Position numbers and translations under genes: made by a program. Of a DNA stretch of 40,720 nucleotides, positions 1-8,957 are shown one piece after another. Every line of letters begins with the position of its first letter. Position 1 is the first letter of the stretch. Source of the stretch: CAJPNN01 sp041844735 (GTDB lineage Bacteria; Bacillota; Clostridia; Peptostreptococcales; Anaerovoracaceae); NCBI GenBank assembly GCA_041844735.1, contig JBGZBP010000051.1, forward strand, positions 1-40,720, read 5' to 3'. The notes beneath the pieces were generated by a model that was given only the letters and a program-made list of their open reading frames with translations, searched no databases and was not told the origin of the DNA.

Positions 1-3000
1 CCTGCAAGACAGATATCGGCTGCTGAAAAAAATGCCGAAAAACATGTCGGAGCAGAAGCGTTACAAGAACTGGAATACCAAGCGGATGGGCTTTATTACG
101 ATTATGACAGAGTAAAAGTCATCATCCAGATAGACGATCAGTATATGAAAGACAGATACGGGTTGCAGGGAAGTGATCCTAGAACCTTCAAGAATGACAA
201 GGCTGCAAAAAAACAGATAGAGTACTCTGAAAGTTCAAGGAAAATATTGATCGACACTATGAAAAAAGAGGGTATCAATTTTGAGCAGACCCAAACATAT
301 GATATGATTTATAGCGGTATTGCCGCAATAATGACATATAAGGATGCGAAAGCTGCAGCAAAGCTTGAGATGGTCAAGAGGGTAGAGATTGCTGTAAGAC
401 GAGAAGAACCTGTGATGAGAAAAATGCTGGAGAACGCATATTATCCTAGAGATAACAGCAGTAATCCAATCGTTAAGGCTGATAAGGCATGGCTTAAGAA
501 TTACGAAGGAAAAGGACAGGTAATAGCCGTTATAGATTCGGGATTTGACATTCATCATCCGGAATTTCAGAATTTTGATAAAACCGGAGCGAAGTACGAC
601 CAGAACAGTATAAAAGCAGTTATAGAAGCAAAGAAAGTAACAAAAGGTGATTTTGGAAGCAGCAAGTTCCCTTTCGTGTTCAATTATGCAGACCCGACCA
701 ACAGGGGCGTTAAGGAAGAAGGTACGGACCCGGCATCTCACGGACAGCATGTTGCCGGTATCATAGGGGCTAACGGTAAAAAGATAAAGGGAGTAGCTCC
801 GAAGGCACAGCTTTTAGGAATGAGAGTATTTGGAGGAATTTTTGGTAACGGTACCGATGCCTCAATTTATAACAGAGCAATTGATGATGCTATAAAGCTT
901 GAAGTAGACGCAATAAATATGTCTTTGGGAAAGGCGGCCGGTGCCGAGAAAACATCCGATGCAACGACAAGGCTGGCTTTGGAAAATGCGAAAAAAGCAG
1001 GAATAGTGGTTGCAATAGCAGCCGGAAACGATCATTTCTCAGGACATAGAAAGAAAGGTCCTAAGGCGGAGCATCCTGACTATGGAATGTTGGGAGAACC
1101 GGCAGTGTTTGCGGATTCTTTAGCGGTTGCATCAATGGAAAATGATGTAGCCATGTCAAAACCGATGACAGTTGAGGCAAGCGGGGCGGACAAGCCGGAA
1201 TTAAATTTCAAGTTTGCACCTACTGTGGATGATCAGGGAAAAGTCGGAGAAAAAAATAAGACTCTTAAGGAAGATTTTGTAGAAATCGTTGATGTCGGCA
1301 TGGGATATGACGATGAGTATACCAATAAAACTGTTAAGGACAAATATGTTCTGATAAAGAGAGGAAACAGACCCGGAGAAGAGAGCTTTACATTTGATAA
1401 AAAAGTAGAAAAGGCATGGATAGAAGATGCAATAGGGGTAGTGTTTCACGATAATGTTAAAGATGAGAGTATAGCAGGAGCCGTTGTTACGAAGGGATAT
1501 ATTCCGTCAGTTATGATAAGTCAGGATGACGGTGCCAAGCTTGCAGAAAGAATTAAAAGCGGTACTTGCAAGGTGAAATTTGCAAATGAATACAAGGAAT
1601 TTCCTAATGAAAATAAAGGAAAAGTATCCGCATTTTCGAGCTGGGGGCTTACAGCGGAGGGAAATTTAAAGCCGGATATCATGGCACCCGGCGGAGCTGT
1701 TTATTCTACATTCAATGACGGGGGGTATGGATCTCTTAACGGTACATCCATGGCGTCTCCTCATGTTGCGGCAGGTATTGCTATCGTTAAACAAAGAGTT
1801 GAGGCGGATTTCCCGCAGCTTAATACTTCTGATTCCGAAACGGGAATGACGGAAAAATACAGATGTATAAAAAATCTTATGATGAGCAGTGCAGTCCCTC
1901 ATGTAGATGCTGAGAAAAACAGATATACATCCCCGAGAAAGCAGGGAGCCGGAAACATGGATTTGGAAAGGGCAGTGACAGGAAATGTTACCTTGGAGGG
2001 AACAAACGGATTTTCAAGTATAACTGCCGGCAATGTAAACAGCAACACGGTTACTTTGAAGTTTAAGATTCATAATTATGGAAATCAGAAGGAAACTTTC
2101 ACATATAAGGCTCAGATGAACACGGACGAGGTAGTGGACGGGCATATCACGAGAAAACCTTTAGCTGTGGCGGAAACAGATGAAAAGACCATAGAGATTG
2201 ATAAACAGCAGAGCAAGGAAGTTTCGGTCGAAATTTCATATAACAACCATGAAGAGTTACTGAAAGACAGAAAGAACGGGTACTTTTTGGACGGATTTGT
2301 AGTTTTCACAAATACGGATCCGCTTAAATCTATAAGTATTCCTTTCGTAGCATTCAGGGGAAGCCTGATTCAGACACCTATAATGGAAAAAGATGTTTAT
2401 TCTCTTAAGGAAGAGAATAAAGAACCTATATACTTCGATGATATCAAGAGCGATTACAAGCCTTTCACACACGTAACTACAATGGTTAACAACGATAAAA
2501 CTGTGGTGCTTGGCGAAAAGGAAGTAAAGGACGCCACAGGTGAAACGAAGTATGAATACGATAAAAATCTTATTGCGATTTCTCCAAATGGAGACGGACA
2601 GGCTGAAAATATAAGCATATCCGTGACTTTCCTGAGAAACTATCGAGATTTCGGATTTAAAATTTATTCGGCAGAAGATGCAGGCAGAACCAAAGTTTTA
2701 GGAGGCGTGCAGGATCACACGGCAGGTTCAAAGAACTATAAAAACAGCAATCCGGCACTTCGCACACAGGTTACTGAAAACAGAGCATGGTCATGGTCGT
2801 CTCAGAAAGTTCCTGAGGGGAAATATGTATTGGTAGCCAAGGTATACGGAGAAAATACAGGGGGAGAGGAATCGCCTCAGACAATGGAAATTCCTTTCAT
2901 GATTGATAAAACATATCCTTTGCTCCAGAAAGCTTCATATGACAAAGCATCAGGAGACTTCAAACTTGAGAAAATAGTTGAAGAGGGTTCAAAACTTAAG

Positions 3001-5124
3001 TCTGTCAGCATAAAAATTAAGGATAAGATTTATCCGGCTGACGAGAATAACAAGGTAATAAAACTTCCGGCAAATACGGAAATCGGAGATGATGATATTA
3101 TCGCCATTACTGATAATGCATACAATTCAACAGTTTTAAAGGTCAAGGATGCCCTTGCAAGAGAGGATTTCAGAGAAATCAGAGTGGTGCCGAGAGCATC
3201 GTTTGAGGAAATCGAATCTACGGAAATTTCGTGGGAAGTGTATGACCGGGATAAAAACAAAGTTGATATAAGCAAATTAAAACCGGGAAAATATACGGTC
3301 AAGGTGACAAAAGTTCCTAAGCATACCGTCGTTGCGGATGGAGGAGAGTATGATATAGAGATTAAAGACGATGTTTATATCAAATATGTTCCTGTAAAAC
3401 TTAGGAGCCTGGAAGAAAAAGAAATGACGGTAAAAGTTACGGCGGACAGCAGTGTGACGTTTGCACTTGCCCTAAGTGACATCAAGACAGGGGAGAAATT
3501 CAAGCTCGTGAAGGATCCTAATACCGGAAACTTTACGGGAAAGGTGCCTTACGGATTCTATAAACTTGAGCCTGAGAATGTGACAAAACCGTCAGATGGG
3601 TACAGGGTTTACTATCCTGACGGACAATATGCTATAATTAATGAAGAGACGGATGCGAGCAAGCCGAGCTGCTTCATAAATGTGGCAAAGATAGAACCTA
3701 AAAAAGGAGTAAAGGTAATCGTTAACAGGAACGGTTGCCCGGGAAATATAAAGATAGACCTGGAAGCAAGAGATGAGAATATGAGCAAGGTTTCATTAGA
3801 AATTCCGGAAGGACAGGATGAAGGAACTGTAGATTTGGAAAACTTGTTCTATGACATAAAGGGCGTGTCTTTGGCAAACGAGGACTGGAGTGCGGATAAG
3901 GCTACTTATGATGCTGCAGCGAAGGATGCCGGCGATATTACACTAAAGATGAGAAAACTTGATGTGCCGGACATAAATCTTGAATTTTTGAAAGATAAGC
4001 TGAAAGAAGCCGAATCTTTAAAACCTGAAGAATATACTGCAGAGAGTTATAAATATCTTGAAATAATGATATTTGCGACAAAAAAAGTTCTTAAGGACGG
4101 AAATCTGTCTCAAGACGATGCGGATGCATTCTATGATGCTCTTGACAGGGGTATAAGATGGTTGGAGCCGAAAGACAAGGCGAAGCATCCTGTTTACAAA
4201 GGAGAGCTTAAGATAATCATTGAAAAGGCCAAGACAAAGAATAAGGAAGACTATGAGGAGATCTCATGGAAACGTTTCGAGATGGCACTTAAAAAGGCCG
4301 AAGAGCTTGACAAGTCGGATGATATAGCTAAGCAGGAAATCGTACAGCAGGCTATAAGAACACTTGAAAGAGCTATGAAATATTTGAAACCTAAAAATGA
4401 AAAGAAAATTGAAGAGCCTGAAAAACCTGTGATTCCTGTTCCTAATCCGGGTAAAAATCCGGGAATAATAATTATTCCTACACCGGCGCCTACACCTGCA
4501 GATAAAAAAGATGAAAAAACCAAGCAGGACAGCAAAGACGGCGTTAAACAGGAAACAAAGATTCAGACTACAAGATACATTAAAGGATTTTCGGACGGAA
4601 CATTCAGACCTGATACTGAGATAAGCAAGTCTGAGGTTGCAGTTCTGCTCCATAGAATCATAGGAGAAACAACAGCCGTTTCGCAGGCGAAATTCTCGGA
4701 TGTTACAGCAGATGCATGGGATAGTGCAGCAATTTTCGCATTGGCGGACAAAGGTGTTGTATCAGGCACTTCGGACGGCAAGTTCGAGGGCAGCAAAAAA
4801 ATTACAAGAGCGGAATTTGTCAAGATGATAGCGGCTTTGATGAATTTGGATAAAAAGGTATCCGATTTTGCTGATGTCCCTACAGGACATTGGGCATCCG
4901 GATATATAGGTGCTGCTGCATCAAAAGGATGGGTAAAAGGAGTGACGGCAGGCAAGTTTGCTCCGGACAGAGCTATATCAAGGGCAGAAGCCGTGGTCAT
5001 AATCAACAGAGTTGTTGCATCGGCGGATGTTAAGGATACATCAAAGGTCGAGCTTATGAAGTTTGCGGATTTGAGCAAAGATTTTTGGGCATATGATGAA
5101 ATAATGAAAGCAGTTATGCAATAA
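1..5124 (+). CDS. S8 subtilisin-like surface protease with SLH anchor (5' end cut)
   Basis: The reading frame is open from base 1, so the start codon and signal peptide lie upstream of the window. The subtilase triad is visible: Asp in AVIDSGFD (codon 535-537), His in SHGQHVAGI (739-741) and Ser in NGTSMASPH (1747-1749). A protease-associated insert lies between His and Ser, near 1260-1600. Fn3-like domains follow, with an SPNGDG motif near 2580 as in lactocepin/C5a-peptidase relatives. Two FIVAR-like helical repeats (about 3990-4180 and 4200-4390), a proline-rich linker (about 4420-4500) and SLH repeats (about 4570-5120) complete it. The SLH block is permuted: half a unit, two full units, half a unit. 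By family knowledge this is a wall-anchored protease that degrades external protein. The visible part is 1707 codons including the stop. The propeptide seems to start around VKVIIQIDD (113 onward). Its substrate is unknown. Confidence 0.93.
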   Translation, partial: PARQISAAEKNAEKHVGAEALQELEYQADGLYYDYDRVKVIIQIDDQYMKDRYGLQGSDPRTFKNDKAAKKQIEYSESSRKILIDTMKKEGINFEQTQTYDMIYSGIAAIMTYKDAKAAAKLEMVKRVEIAVRREEPVMRKMLENAYYPRDNSSNPIVKADKAWLKNYEGKGQVIAVIDSGFDIHHPEFQNFDKTGAKYDQNSIKAVIEAKKVTKGDFGSSKFPFVFNYADPTNRGVKEEGTDPASHGQHVAGIIGANGKKIKGVAPKAQLLGMRVFGGIFGNGTDASIYNRAIDDAIKLEVDAINMSLGKAAGAEKTSDATTRLALENAKKAGIVVAIAAGNDHFSGHRKKGPKAEHPDYGMLGEPAVFADSLAVASMENDVAMSKPMTVEASGADKPELNFKFAPTVDDQGKVGEKNKTLKEDFVEIVDVGMGYDDEYTNKTVKDKYVLIKRGNRPGEESFTFDKKVEKAWIEDAIGVVFHDNVKDESIAGAVVTKGYIPSVMISQDDGAKLAERIKSGTCKVKFANEYKEFPNENKGKVSAFSSWGLTAEGNLKPDIMAPGGAVYSTFNDGGYGSLNGTSMASPHVAAGIAIVKQRVEADFPQLNTSDSETGMTEKYRCIKNLMMSSAVPHVDAEKNRYTSPRKQGAGNMDLERAVTGNVTLEGTNGFSSITAGNVNSNTVTLKFKIHNYGNQKETFTYKAQMNTDEVVDGHITRKPLAVAETDEKTIEIDKQQSKEVSVEISYNNHEELLKDRKNGYFLDGFVVFTNTDPLKSISIPFVAFRGSLIQTPIMEKDVYSLKEENKEPIYFDDIKSDYKPFTHVTTMVNNDKTVVLGEKEVKDATGETKYEYDKNLIAISPNGDGQAENISISVTFLRNYRDFGFKIYSAEDAGRTKVLGGVQDHTAGSKNYKNSNPALRTQVTENRAWSWSSQKVPEGKYVLVAKVYGENTGGEESPQTMEIPFMIDKTYPLLQKASYDKASGDFKLEKIVEEGSKLKSVSIKIKDKIYPADENNKVIKLPANTEIGDDDIIAITDNAYNSTVLKVKDALAREDFREIRVVPRASFEEIESTEISWEVYDRDKNKVDISKLKPGKYTVKVTKVPKHTVVADGGEYDIEIKDDVYIKYVPVKLRSLEEKEMTVKVTADSSVTFALALSDIKTGEKFKLVKDPNTGNFTGKVPYGFYKLEPENVTKPSDGYRVYYPDGQYAIINEETDASKPSCFINVAKIEPKKGVKVIVNRNGCPGNIKIDLEARDENMSKVSLEIPEGQDEGTVDLENLFYDIKGVSLANEDWSADKATYDAAAKDAGDITLKMRKLDVPDINLEFLKDKLKEAESLKPEEYTAESYKYLEIMIFATKKVLKDGNLSQDDADAFYDALDRGIRWLEPKDKAKHPVYKGELKIIIEKAKTKNKEDYEEISWKRFEMALKKAEELDKSDDIAKQEIVQQAIRTLERAMKYLKPKNEKKIEEPEKPVIPVPNPGKNPGIIIIPTPAPTPADKKDEKTKQDSKDGVKQETKIQTTRYIKGFSDGTFRPDTEISKSEVAVLLHRIIGETTAVSQAKFSDVTADAWDSAAIFALADKGVVSGTSDGKFEGSKKITRAEFVKMIAALMNLDKKVSDFADVPTGHWASGYIGAAASKGWVKGVTAGKFAPDRAISRAEAVVIINRVVASADVKDTSKVELMKFADLSKDFWAYDEIMKAVMQ

Positions 5125-5173
5125 CGGGTATATAATATAAGATTTGAGTGCAGAGATGCATTTAAAATAAAAA

Positions 5174-5252
5174 GGTTCGGAAGTAAAATTCCGAACCAAA
5201 ATTAAGAAAGGGGAATGTGGTTCGATTGTATTTAATATTTAGTAATCGAATC
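5174..5252. repeat. two hairpins between the protease and the next gene
   Basis: A perfect 9-bp inverted repeat, GGTTCGGAA/TTCCGAACC (5174-5182/5189-5197), has a 6-nt loop. On the plus strand it is followed by A-rich sequence; on the minus strand it is followed by a T-rich run, so it looks like a terminator only in the minus direction, where no gene needs one. A second hairpin, GGTTCGATT/AATCGAATC with one G-U pair (5219-5227/5244-5252), sits just before the preferred ATG at 5265. It may be a leader structure or a processed intergenic repeat. The function is not known. Confidence 0.45.
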
Positions 5253-5264
5253 ATAAAAGAGAAA

Positions 5265-6149
5265 ATGAAAAAAATTGTAGCACTTATTTGTATGCTGGCA
5301 TTAATGGTGGCTCCTATGGGAGCATTTGCCGCAGAGGAAGTCAAGGCACCGGAAAAGAAAATATCGGTGGAGGCGTATAAGGCGGGAGACGCTAAGAAGC
5401 TTTCAATGGCAAATGATGCTATCAGCCATGACGCAGTGGTTGTTGAGAAAGACGGCAAGTATGTATATACGCTAAAAGTAAAACCGATGGACATGAAAGG
5501 AATGAAAGGAAGCGTTACAAATCTGTTTGTATATGTTGACAACAAGAAGGTTGAAGCAAAAAAGACAGAAATTAAGGGAGATTTCAACACTCAGTTTGAA
5601 TTTACAGCTCCAAAATCCGATGAAATCAAGGCAGCTATTTGGGTAGATGTTATGGATAAGCTTCAGGGAGGAAAACCGGGAGCAGGAGAACAGGAAGTTC
5701 TGTTGAAATTCGGATGGGAAGATAAGAAGGAAACAGGAAAGATGGTAACGCAGCCGTCAGGAACAGATGCTTTGCAGGTTTTCGTTAACGGCAATCAGAT
5801 CAAGTTTGATGTTAAGCCATATGCAGAAAACAACAGAACCCTTGTTCCTATGAGAGCAATCTTTGAAGCACTTGGAGCAAAGGTTGAATGGGATCAGAAA
5901 GAACAAATGGCAACAGCAAAAAAAGATGGAGTGACAATCAAGCTTGTTTTGGGAAAAGCTGAGGGAACTATAGAAAAAGCTGATGGCAACAAGGAAGTAA
6001 AGAAACTTGATGTTGCAAGCAAAGCGAAAGACGGAAGAACTTTTGTGCCTTTGAGATTTATCGGAGAGGCATTCGGCAACACAGTTGACTTTAAGATTGT
6101 AAAAGGATTCGGATTGATTAATATTACAGATCCGCAGCCTGCAAAATAA
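5265..6149 (+). CDS. Secreted protein with copper amine oxidase N-terminal-like (stalk) domain
   Basis: I place the start at ATG 5265, which gives a classical signal peptide: MKK, a hydrophobic core, then AFA before AEE. An in-frame GTG at 5217 has a better ribosome site (GAAAGGGG) but would add 16 residues ahead of the signal. The protein is 294 residues. The first part (about 25-165) is an unrecognised beta-rich region. The C-terminal part (about 175-290) carries two halves of the Cu_amine_oxidN1 pattern, NRTLVPMRAIFEALGAKVEW and GRTFVPLRFIGEAFG. Despite the name, this domain is common in secreted clostridial proteins without oxidase activity and is probably structural or adhesive. It lies downstream of the SLH protease on the same strand, so a shared surface role is plausible. 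No metal ligand set was identified. Confidence 0.88.
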   Translation: MKKIVALICMLALMVAPMGAFAAEEVKAPEKKISVEAYKAGDAKKLSMANDAISHDAVVVEKDGKYVYTLKVKPMDMKGMKGSVTNLFVYVDNKKVEAKKTEIKGDFNTQFEFTAPKSDEIKAAIWVDVMDKLQGGKPGAGEQEVLLKFGWEDKKETGKMVTQPSGTDALQVFVNGNQIKFDVKPYAENNRTLVPMRAIFEALGAKVEWDQKEQMATAKKDGVTIKLVLGKAEGTIEKADGNKEVKKLDVASKAKDGRTFVPLRFIGEAFGNTVDFKIVKGFGLINITDPQPAK

Positions 6150-6183
6150 CACAAGTAAAAATAGTAAGATTTGTGCTGAGCGG

Positions 6184-6270
6184 GGTTCGGAAAATCGAAT
6201 CGCCGGAAAGGTCGAAAAAAATCCCCGAGTCACAGGGCATTCGCCGGGGCTCGGGGGTCGGATTCGACTG
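6184..6270. repeat. GC-rich nested inverted repeat between convergent genes
   Basis: This region is clearly richer in G+C than its neighbours. It contains an outer pair TCGAATC (6195-6201)/GATTCGA (6261-6267) and an inner pair CCCCGAG (6223-6229)/CTCGGGG (6250-6256). It lies between the 3' ends of a plus-strand and a minus-strand gene, so a bidirectional terminator is possible, but no clean T-run follows directly on either strand. GGTTCGGAA, the arm of the hairpin at 5174, recurs at 6185, which hints at a small intergenic repeat family. Confidence 0.45.
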
Positions 6271-6282
6271 TTAAATTTAGAA

Positions 6283-7008
6283 TTATTCATTTGAATGTTT
6301 TGCATTAAGGTTTTGTTTTGCCTGGTATTCTTTCGGTGAACATCCCGTATATTTTTTAAAAACGTTGCTGAAATACCCTTGGCTGTTGAAACCTAATTCA
6401 TCTGCAATATCACTTATTGATTTGGATGTATGAACCAGAAAATATTTACTTCTATTAATTTTTGAAAGATTAATATAATCTGTGAAACTCATATGTACAT
6501 GTTCCTTGAATATAGCTGAAAAATATGTTTTGGTTAGGAAAACGTGGTCGGCCACCTCCGCCAGTGTAATTTTTTCATCAAGATGTTCATGTATATAAAG
6601 CAAAGCGGCCTTGATGGTGGCGTTGCTGTCACGGGAATTCGACAAAGAAATCTGACAACCGAATCCCATTATAGCGGATTTGCCTATTTGCAACGAATCT
6701 TCCTCCGTATGTTTTTGCGAGAGCATACGGATGAGGGTTTGGGCTTTGCCGAAGGCAATATACACAGGGATGTTGGCATCTACAGACATCTGCGATAAAT
6801 CATGTATAAGCAATGCGATGTGAAGTTTTAAAGAGTCCAGTGGATCCACATCGGAAAGAGTGAAAAGATGGTCAGGGCGGAAAAACTCGTCATAGAGTGC
6901 CCCGGCTTTTTCTATCTCTCCGTTATTTAGAAACTCACTAAGCTCGTTTTTAAAAACAAGGTATCGGTTGATTTCAACCACCTCGTTGGCATCGAGTATT
7001 CTAGTCAT
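6283..7008 (-). CDS. AraC-family transcriptional regulator
   Basis: 241 residues. The C-terminal hundred residues hold the two helix-turn-helix units of AraC regulators: ITLAEVADHVFLTKTYFSAI for the first and SISDIADELGFNSQGYFSNV followed by FKKYTGCSPKEYQ for the second. The N-terminal part (about 1-120) is helical and lacks a cupin-like sugar-binding signature, so the ligand cannot be guessed. The gene diverges from two ABC transporter genes across a 134-bp spacer, the usual arrangement when the regulator controls the neighbour. That spacer contains a Fur-box-like site close to its own start. The ATG at 7008 is preceded by GAGAGGGA. The arrangement recalls YbtA beside ybtPQ, but this is analogy only. 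Confidence 0.9.
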   Translation of the reverse strand: MTRILDANEVVEINRYLVFKNELSEFLNNGEIEKAGALYDEFFRPDHLFTLSDVDPLDSLKLHIALLIHDLSQMSVDANIPVYIAFGKAQTLIRMLSQKHTEEDSLQIGKSAIMGFGCQISLSNSRDSNATIKAALLYIHEHLDEKITLAEVADHVFLTKTYFSAIFKEHVHMSFTDYINLSKINRSKYFLVHTSKSISDIADELGFNSQGYFSNVFKKYTGCSPKEYQAKQNLNAKHSNE

Positions 7009-7034
7009 TGTTGGTCCCTCTCATTACGTTATTG

Positions 7035-7049
7035 TGATAATTATTAACA
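7035..7049. promoter_or_regulatory. Fur-box-like operator in the divergent spacer
   Basis: The 15-mer TGATAATTATTAACA matches the 7-1-7 Fur consensus TGATAATNATTATCA at 13 of 14 defined positions. It lies 27 bp upstream of the AraC start and 94 bp upstream of the first ABC gene. It fits the PerR consensus less well (11 of 14). Clear -35/-10 pairs could not be fixed in this spacer. A role in iron-dependent repression is an inference from the motif alone. Confidence 0.45.
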
Positions 7050-7142
7050 ACTAACTTTCGCATTTTGTATTTGCTACTATGTTACCATAAAACACGGAAA
7101 AATGGCAAATGTAAAGTGAAAAATTTTTAAAAGAGGTATGAA

Positions 7143-8957
7143 ATGGTAAATAAAAGATTGCTGAATTATATAGGAAATACAGGGAAACATATATTTTTAG
7201 CCGTGATGGCAAGATGGATAAGGCTCATAAGCAATATTGCGTTTTCTGTAATATTTGCATACATTTTGTCTGCAATGCTTACAGGAAGCGAACTTGCATA
7301 CGGGATTCCTGCAATTGCGGGGAGTCTGATAGTGATTTTGACTGTAAGGTATTTTTCGACACTGTGGGGGACAAAAGAAAATTCACGAGTGGTGGATGAG
7401 GTAAAAAGTAACCTGCGAAAAACCATATATGAAAAGATTTTGAGTTTGGGTCCTAAATATATTAATGAAGTGCCTACTGCAAAAGTGATACAGATAGGCG
7501 TTGAGGGTGTGGAGCAACTGGAAACTTATTATGGCGGATATATCACACAGCTGTATTACTCGTTTATTTCAGCTGTTACGCTTTTTGCGACAGTGGCATA
7601 TTTCAGTCTGAAAGTGGGGATAGTTATCTTGATAGTTTCTCCTGTTATCCCATTATTACTGACAGTTATGCTTAAGGTGGTAAGAAATATTCAAGCAAAG
7701 TATTGGAACAGTTATGCAGATGTAGGCATTTTGTTTCTTGACAGTTTGCAGGGTTTGACCACACTAAAGCTTTATAAGGCCGATGAGGACAGAGCGGCGC
7801 AGATGGACGAACAAGCTGAAAATTTCAGAAAAAGAACTATGAGAGTGTTGAAAATGCAGCTGAATTCAATTACTTTGGTAAATCTCATGTGTTACGGAGG
7901 GGCAGCAGCAGCAGTTATTATCACTCTTAAAGAAACGATGAGCGGCAAATTGAGTGTTTTCGGGTGCTTGCTGATAGTTCTTTTGGCGGCTGAATTTTTC
8001 ATTGCATTACGGCAGTTGACCTCACTTTTTCATGTTGCTATGGGAGGCGTGGCGGCAGGAGAGAAAATTTTAGAATTTCTTGACAGTGAAGTTGAGGAAC
8101 ATAACGGAACAGAAGATTTTGAAAGCGAAGTCGACATCAATATTAAAAATCTGAACTTTTCTTACGAGGGGGAAGATAAGAAAATATTGAAAGATATTTC
8201 ATTTAATGTTAAGGATAAAGGGTTTGTTGCACTGGTAGGAGTTTCCGGATGTGGGAAATCAACTATTGCATCCATCCTGGCGGGACAACTTTCAGTGGAT
8301 GACGGAATGGTGTTTTTCGGAGATACGGATATCAACAAAGTATCGAGAAAAAATCTCGTAAAGAATATAACAAAAGTAACACACAACGGGCACATATTCA
8401 GGGGAACGGTAAGAAGCAACCTTCAAATGGCGAAGTCGGATGCTACGGATGATGAAATGATAAAGGTTCTCAGAGAGGTAAGTATGTGGGATTTTTTATC
8501 GGAGCAGGACGGATTGGATACCAAGGTTGAGAGTGCAGGAACGAACCTTTCGGGAGGACAGGCACAGAGATTATCTTTGGCAAGAGCGTTGCTTCATGAC
8601 AGTGTCATATATATATTTGATGAGGCGGCATCAAATGTGGATGTGGAAAGTGAAGAAATCATACTTGATGCTATCCGGAAAATATCTAAGGAGAAGACCG
8701 TTATATATATTTCCCACAGACTGAAAAGTATAATGGCGGCAGATAGAATTTATGTTATGGAAAAAGGAAAAATAGTCGAAGCCGGCAAACATGAGGAACT
8801 CATGGGTGCAGGAGGGCTTTATTCAGCATTATTCACAGAGCAACAGGAACTGGAGGACTTCAGAAGCAGCAAGGGAATCAGCAGCGATGCGTCCGGAGAA
8901 ATCCATGCAGAAAGTGTGCTTGAAAATGAGAAAGAGAGAGGAGAATGTCAGCAATGA
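7143..8957 (+). CDS. ABC exporter-fold half-transporter, CydD-like, variant Q-loop
   Basis: 604 residues: a six-helix ABC membrane domain (about 15-310) followed by a nucleotide-binding domain (about 335-570). Walker A is GVSGCGKST (Lys372), the signature is LSGGQAQRLSLARALL, Walker B is VIYIFDEAASNVD and the switch His is in ISHRLKS. The segment AAEFFIALRQLTSLFHVA resembles CydD. The Q-loop glutamine, expected after the ITKVT stretch, appears replaced by His414 (THNGHIFRG). The ribosome site AGAGG stands before ATG 7143. The stop overlaps the next gene by 13 bp, so the two probably form a heterodimer. CydDC exports thiols in other bacteria, but no cytochrome bd genes are present here. A YbtPQ/IrtAB-like siderophore importer is an alternative given the AraC neighbour and Fur-like site. 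The substrate is unknown. Confidence 0.9.
   Translation: MVNKRLLNYIGNTGKHIFLAVMARWIRLISNIAFSVIFAYILSAMLTGSELAYGIPAIAGSLIVILTVRYFSTLWGTKENSRVVDEVKSNLRKTIYEKILSLGPKYINEVPTAKVIQIGVEGVEQLETYYGGYITQLYYSFISAVTLFATVAYFSLKVGIVILIVSPVIPLLLTVMLKVVRNIQAKYWNSYADVGILFLDSLQGLTTLKLYKADEDRAAQMDEQAENFRKRTMRVLKMQLNSITLVNLMCYGGAAAAVIITLKETMSGKLSVFGCLLIVLLAAEFFIALRQLTSLFHVAMGGVAAGEKILEFLDSEVEEHNGTEDFESEVDINIKNLNFSYEGEDKKILKDISFNVKDKGFVALVGVSGCGKSTIASILAGQLSVDDGMVFFGDTDINKVSRKNLVKNITKVTHNGHIFRGTVRSNLQMAKSDATDDEMIKVLREVSMWDFLSEQDGLDTKVESAGTNLSGGQAQRLSLARALLHDSVIYIFDEAASNVDVESEEIILDAIRKISKEKTVIYISHRLKSIMAADRIYVMEKGKIVEAGKHEELMGAGGLYSALFTEQQELEDFRSSKGISSDASGEIHAESVLENEKERGECQQ

Noticed and set aside
5757..6305. 182-codon minus-strand open frame crossing the intergenic repeat
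   Set aside because: It overlaps the secreted-protein gene on the opposite strand and extends through the structured repeat into the 3' end of the AraC gene; no ribosome site or domain.
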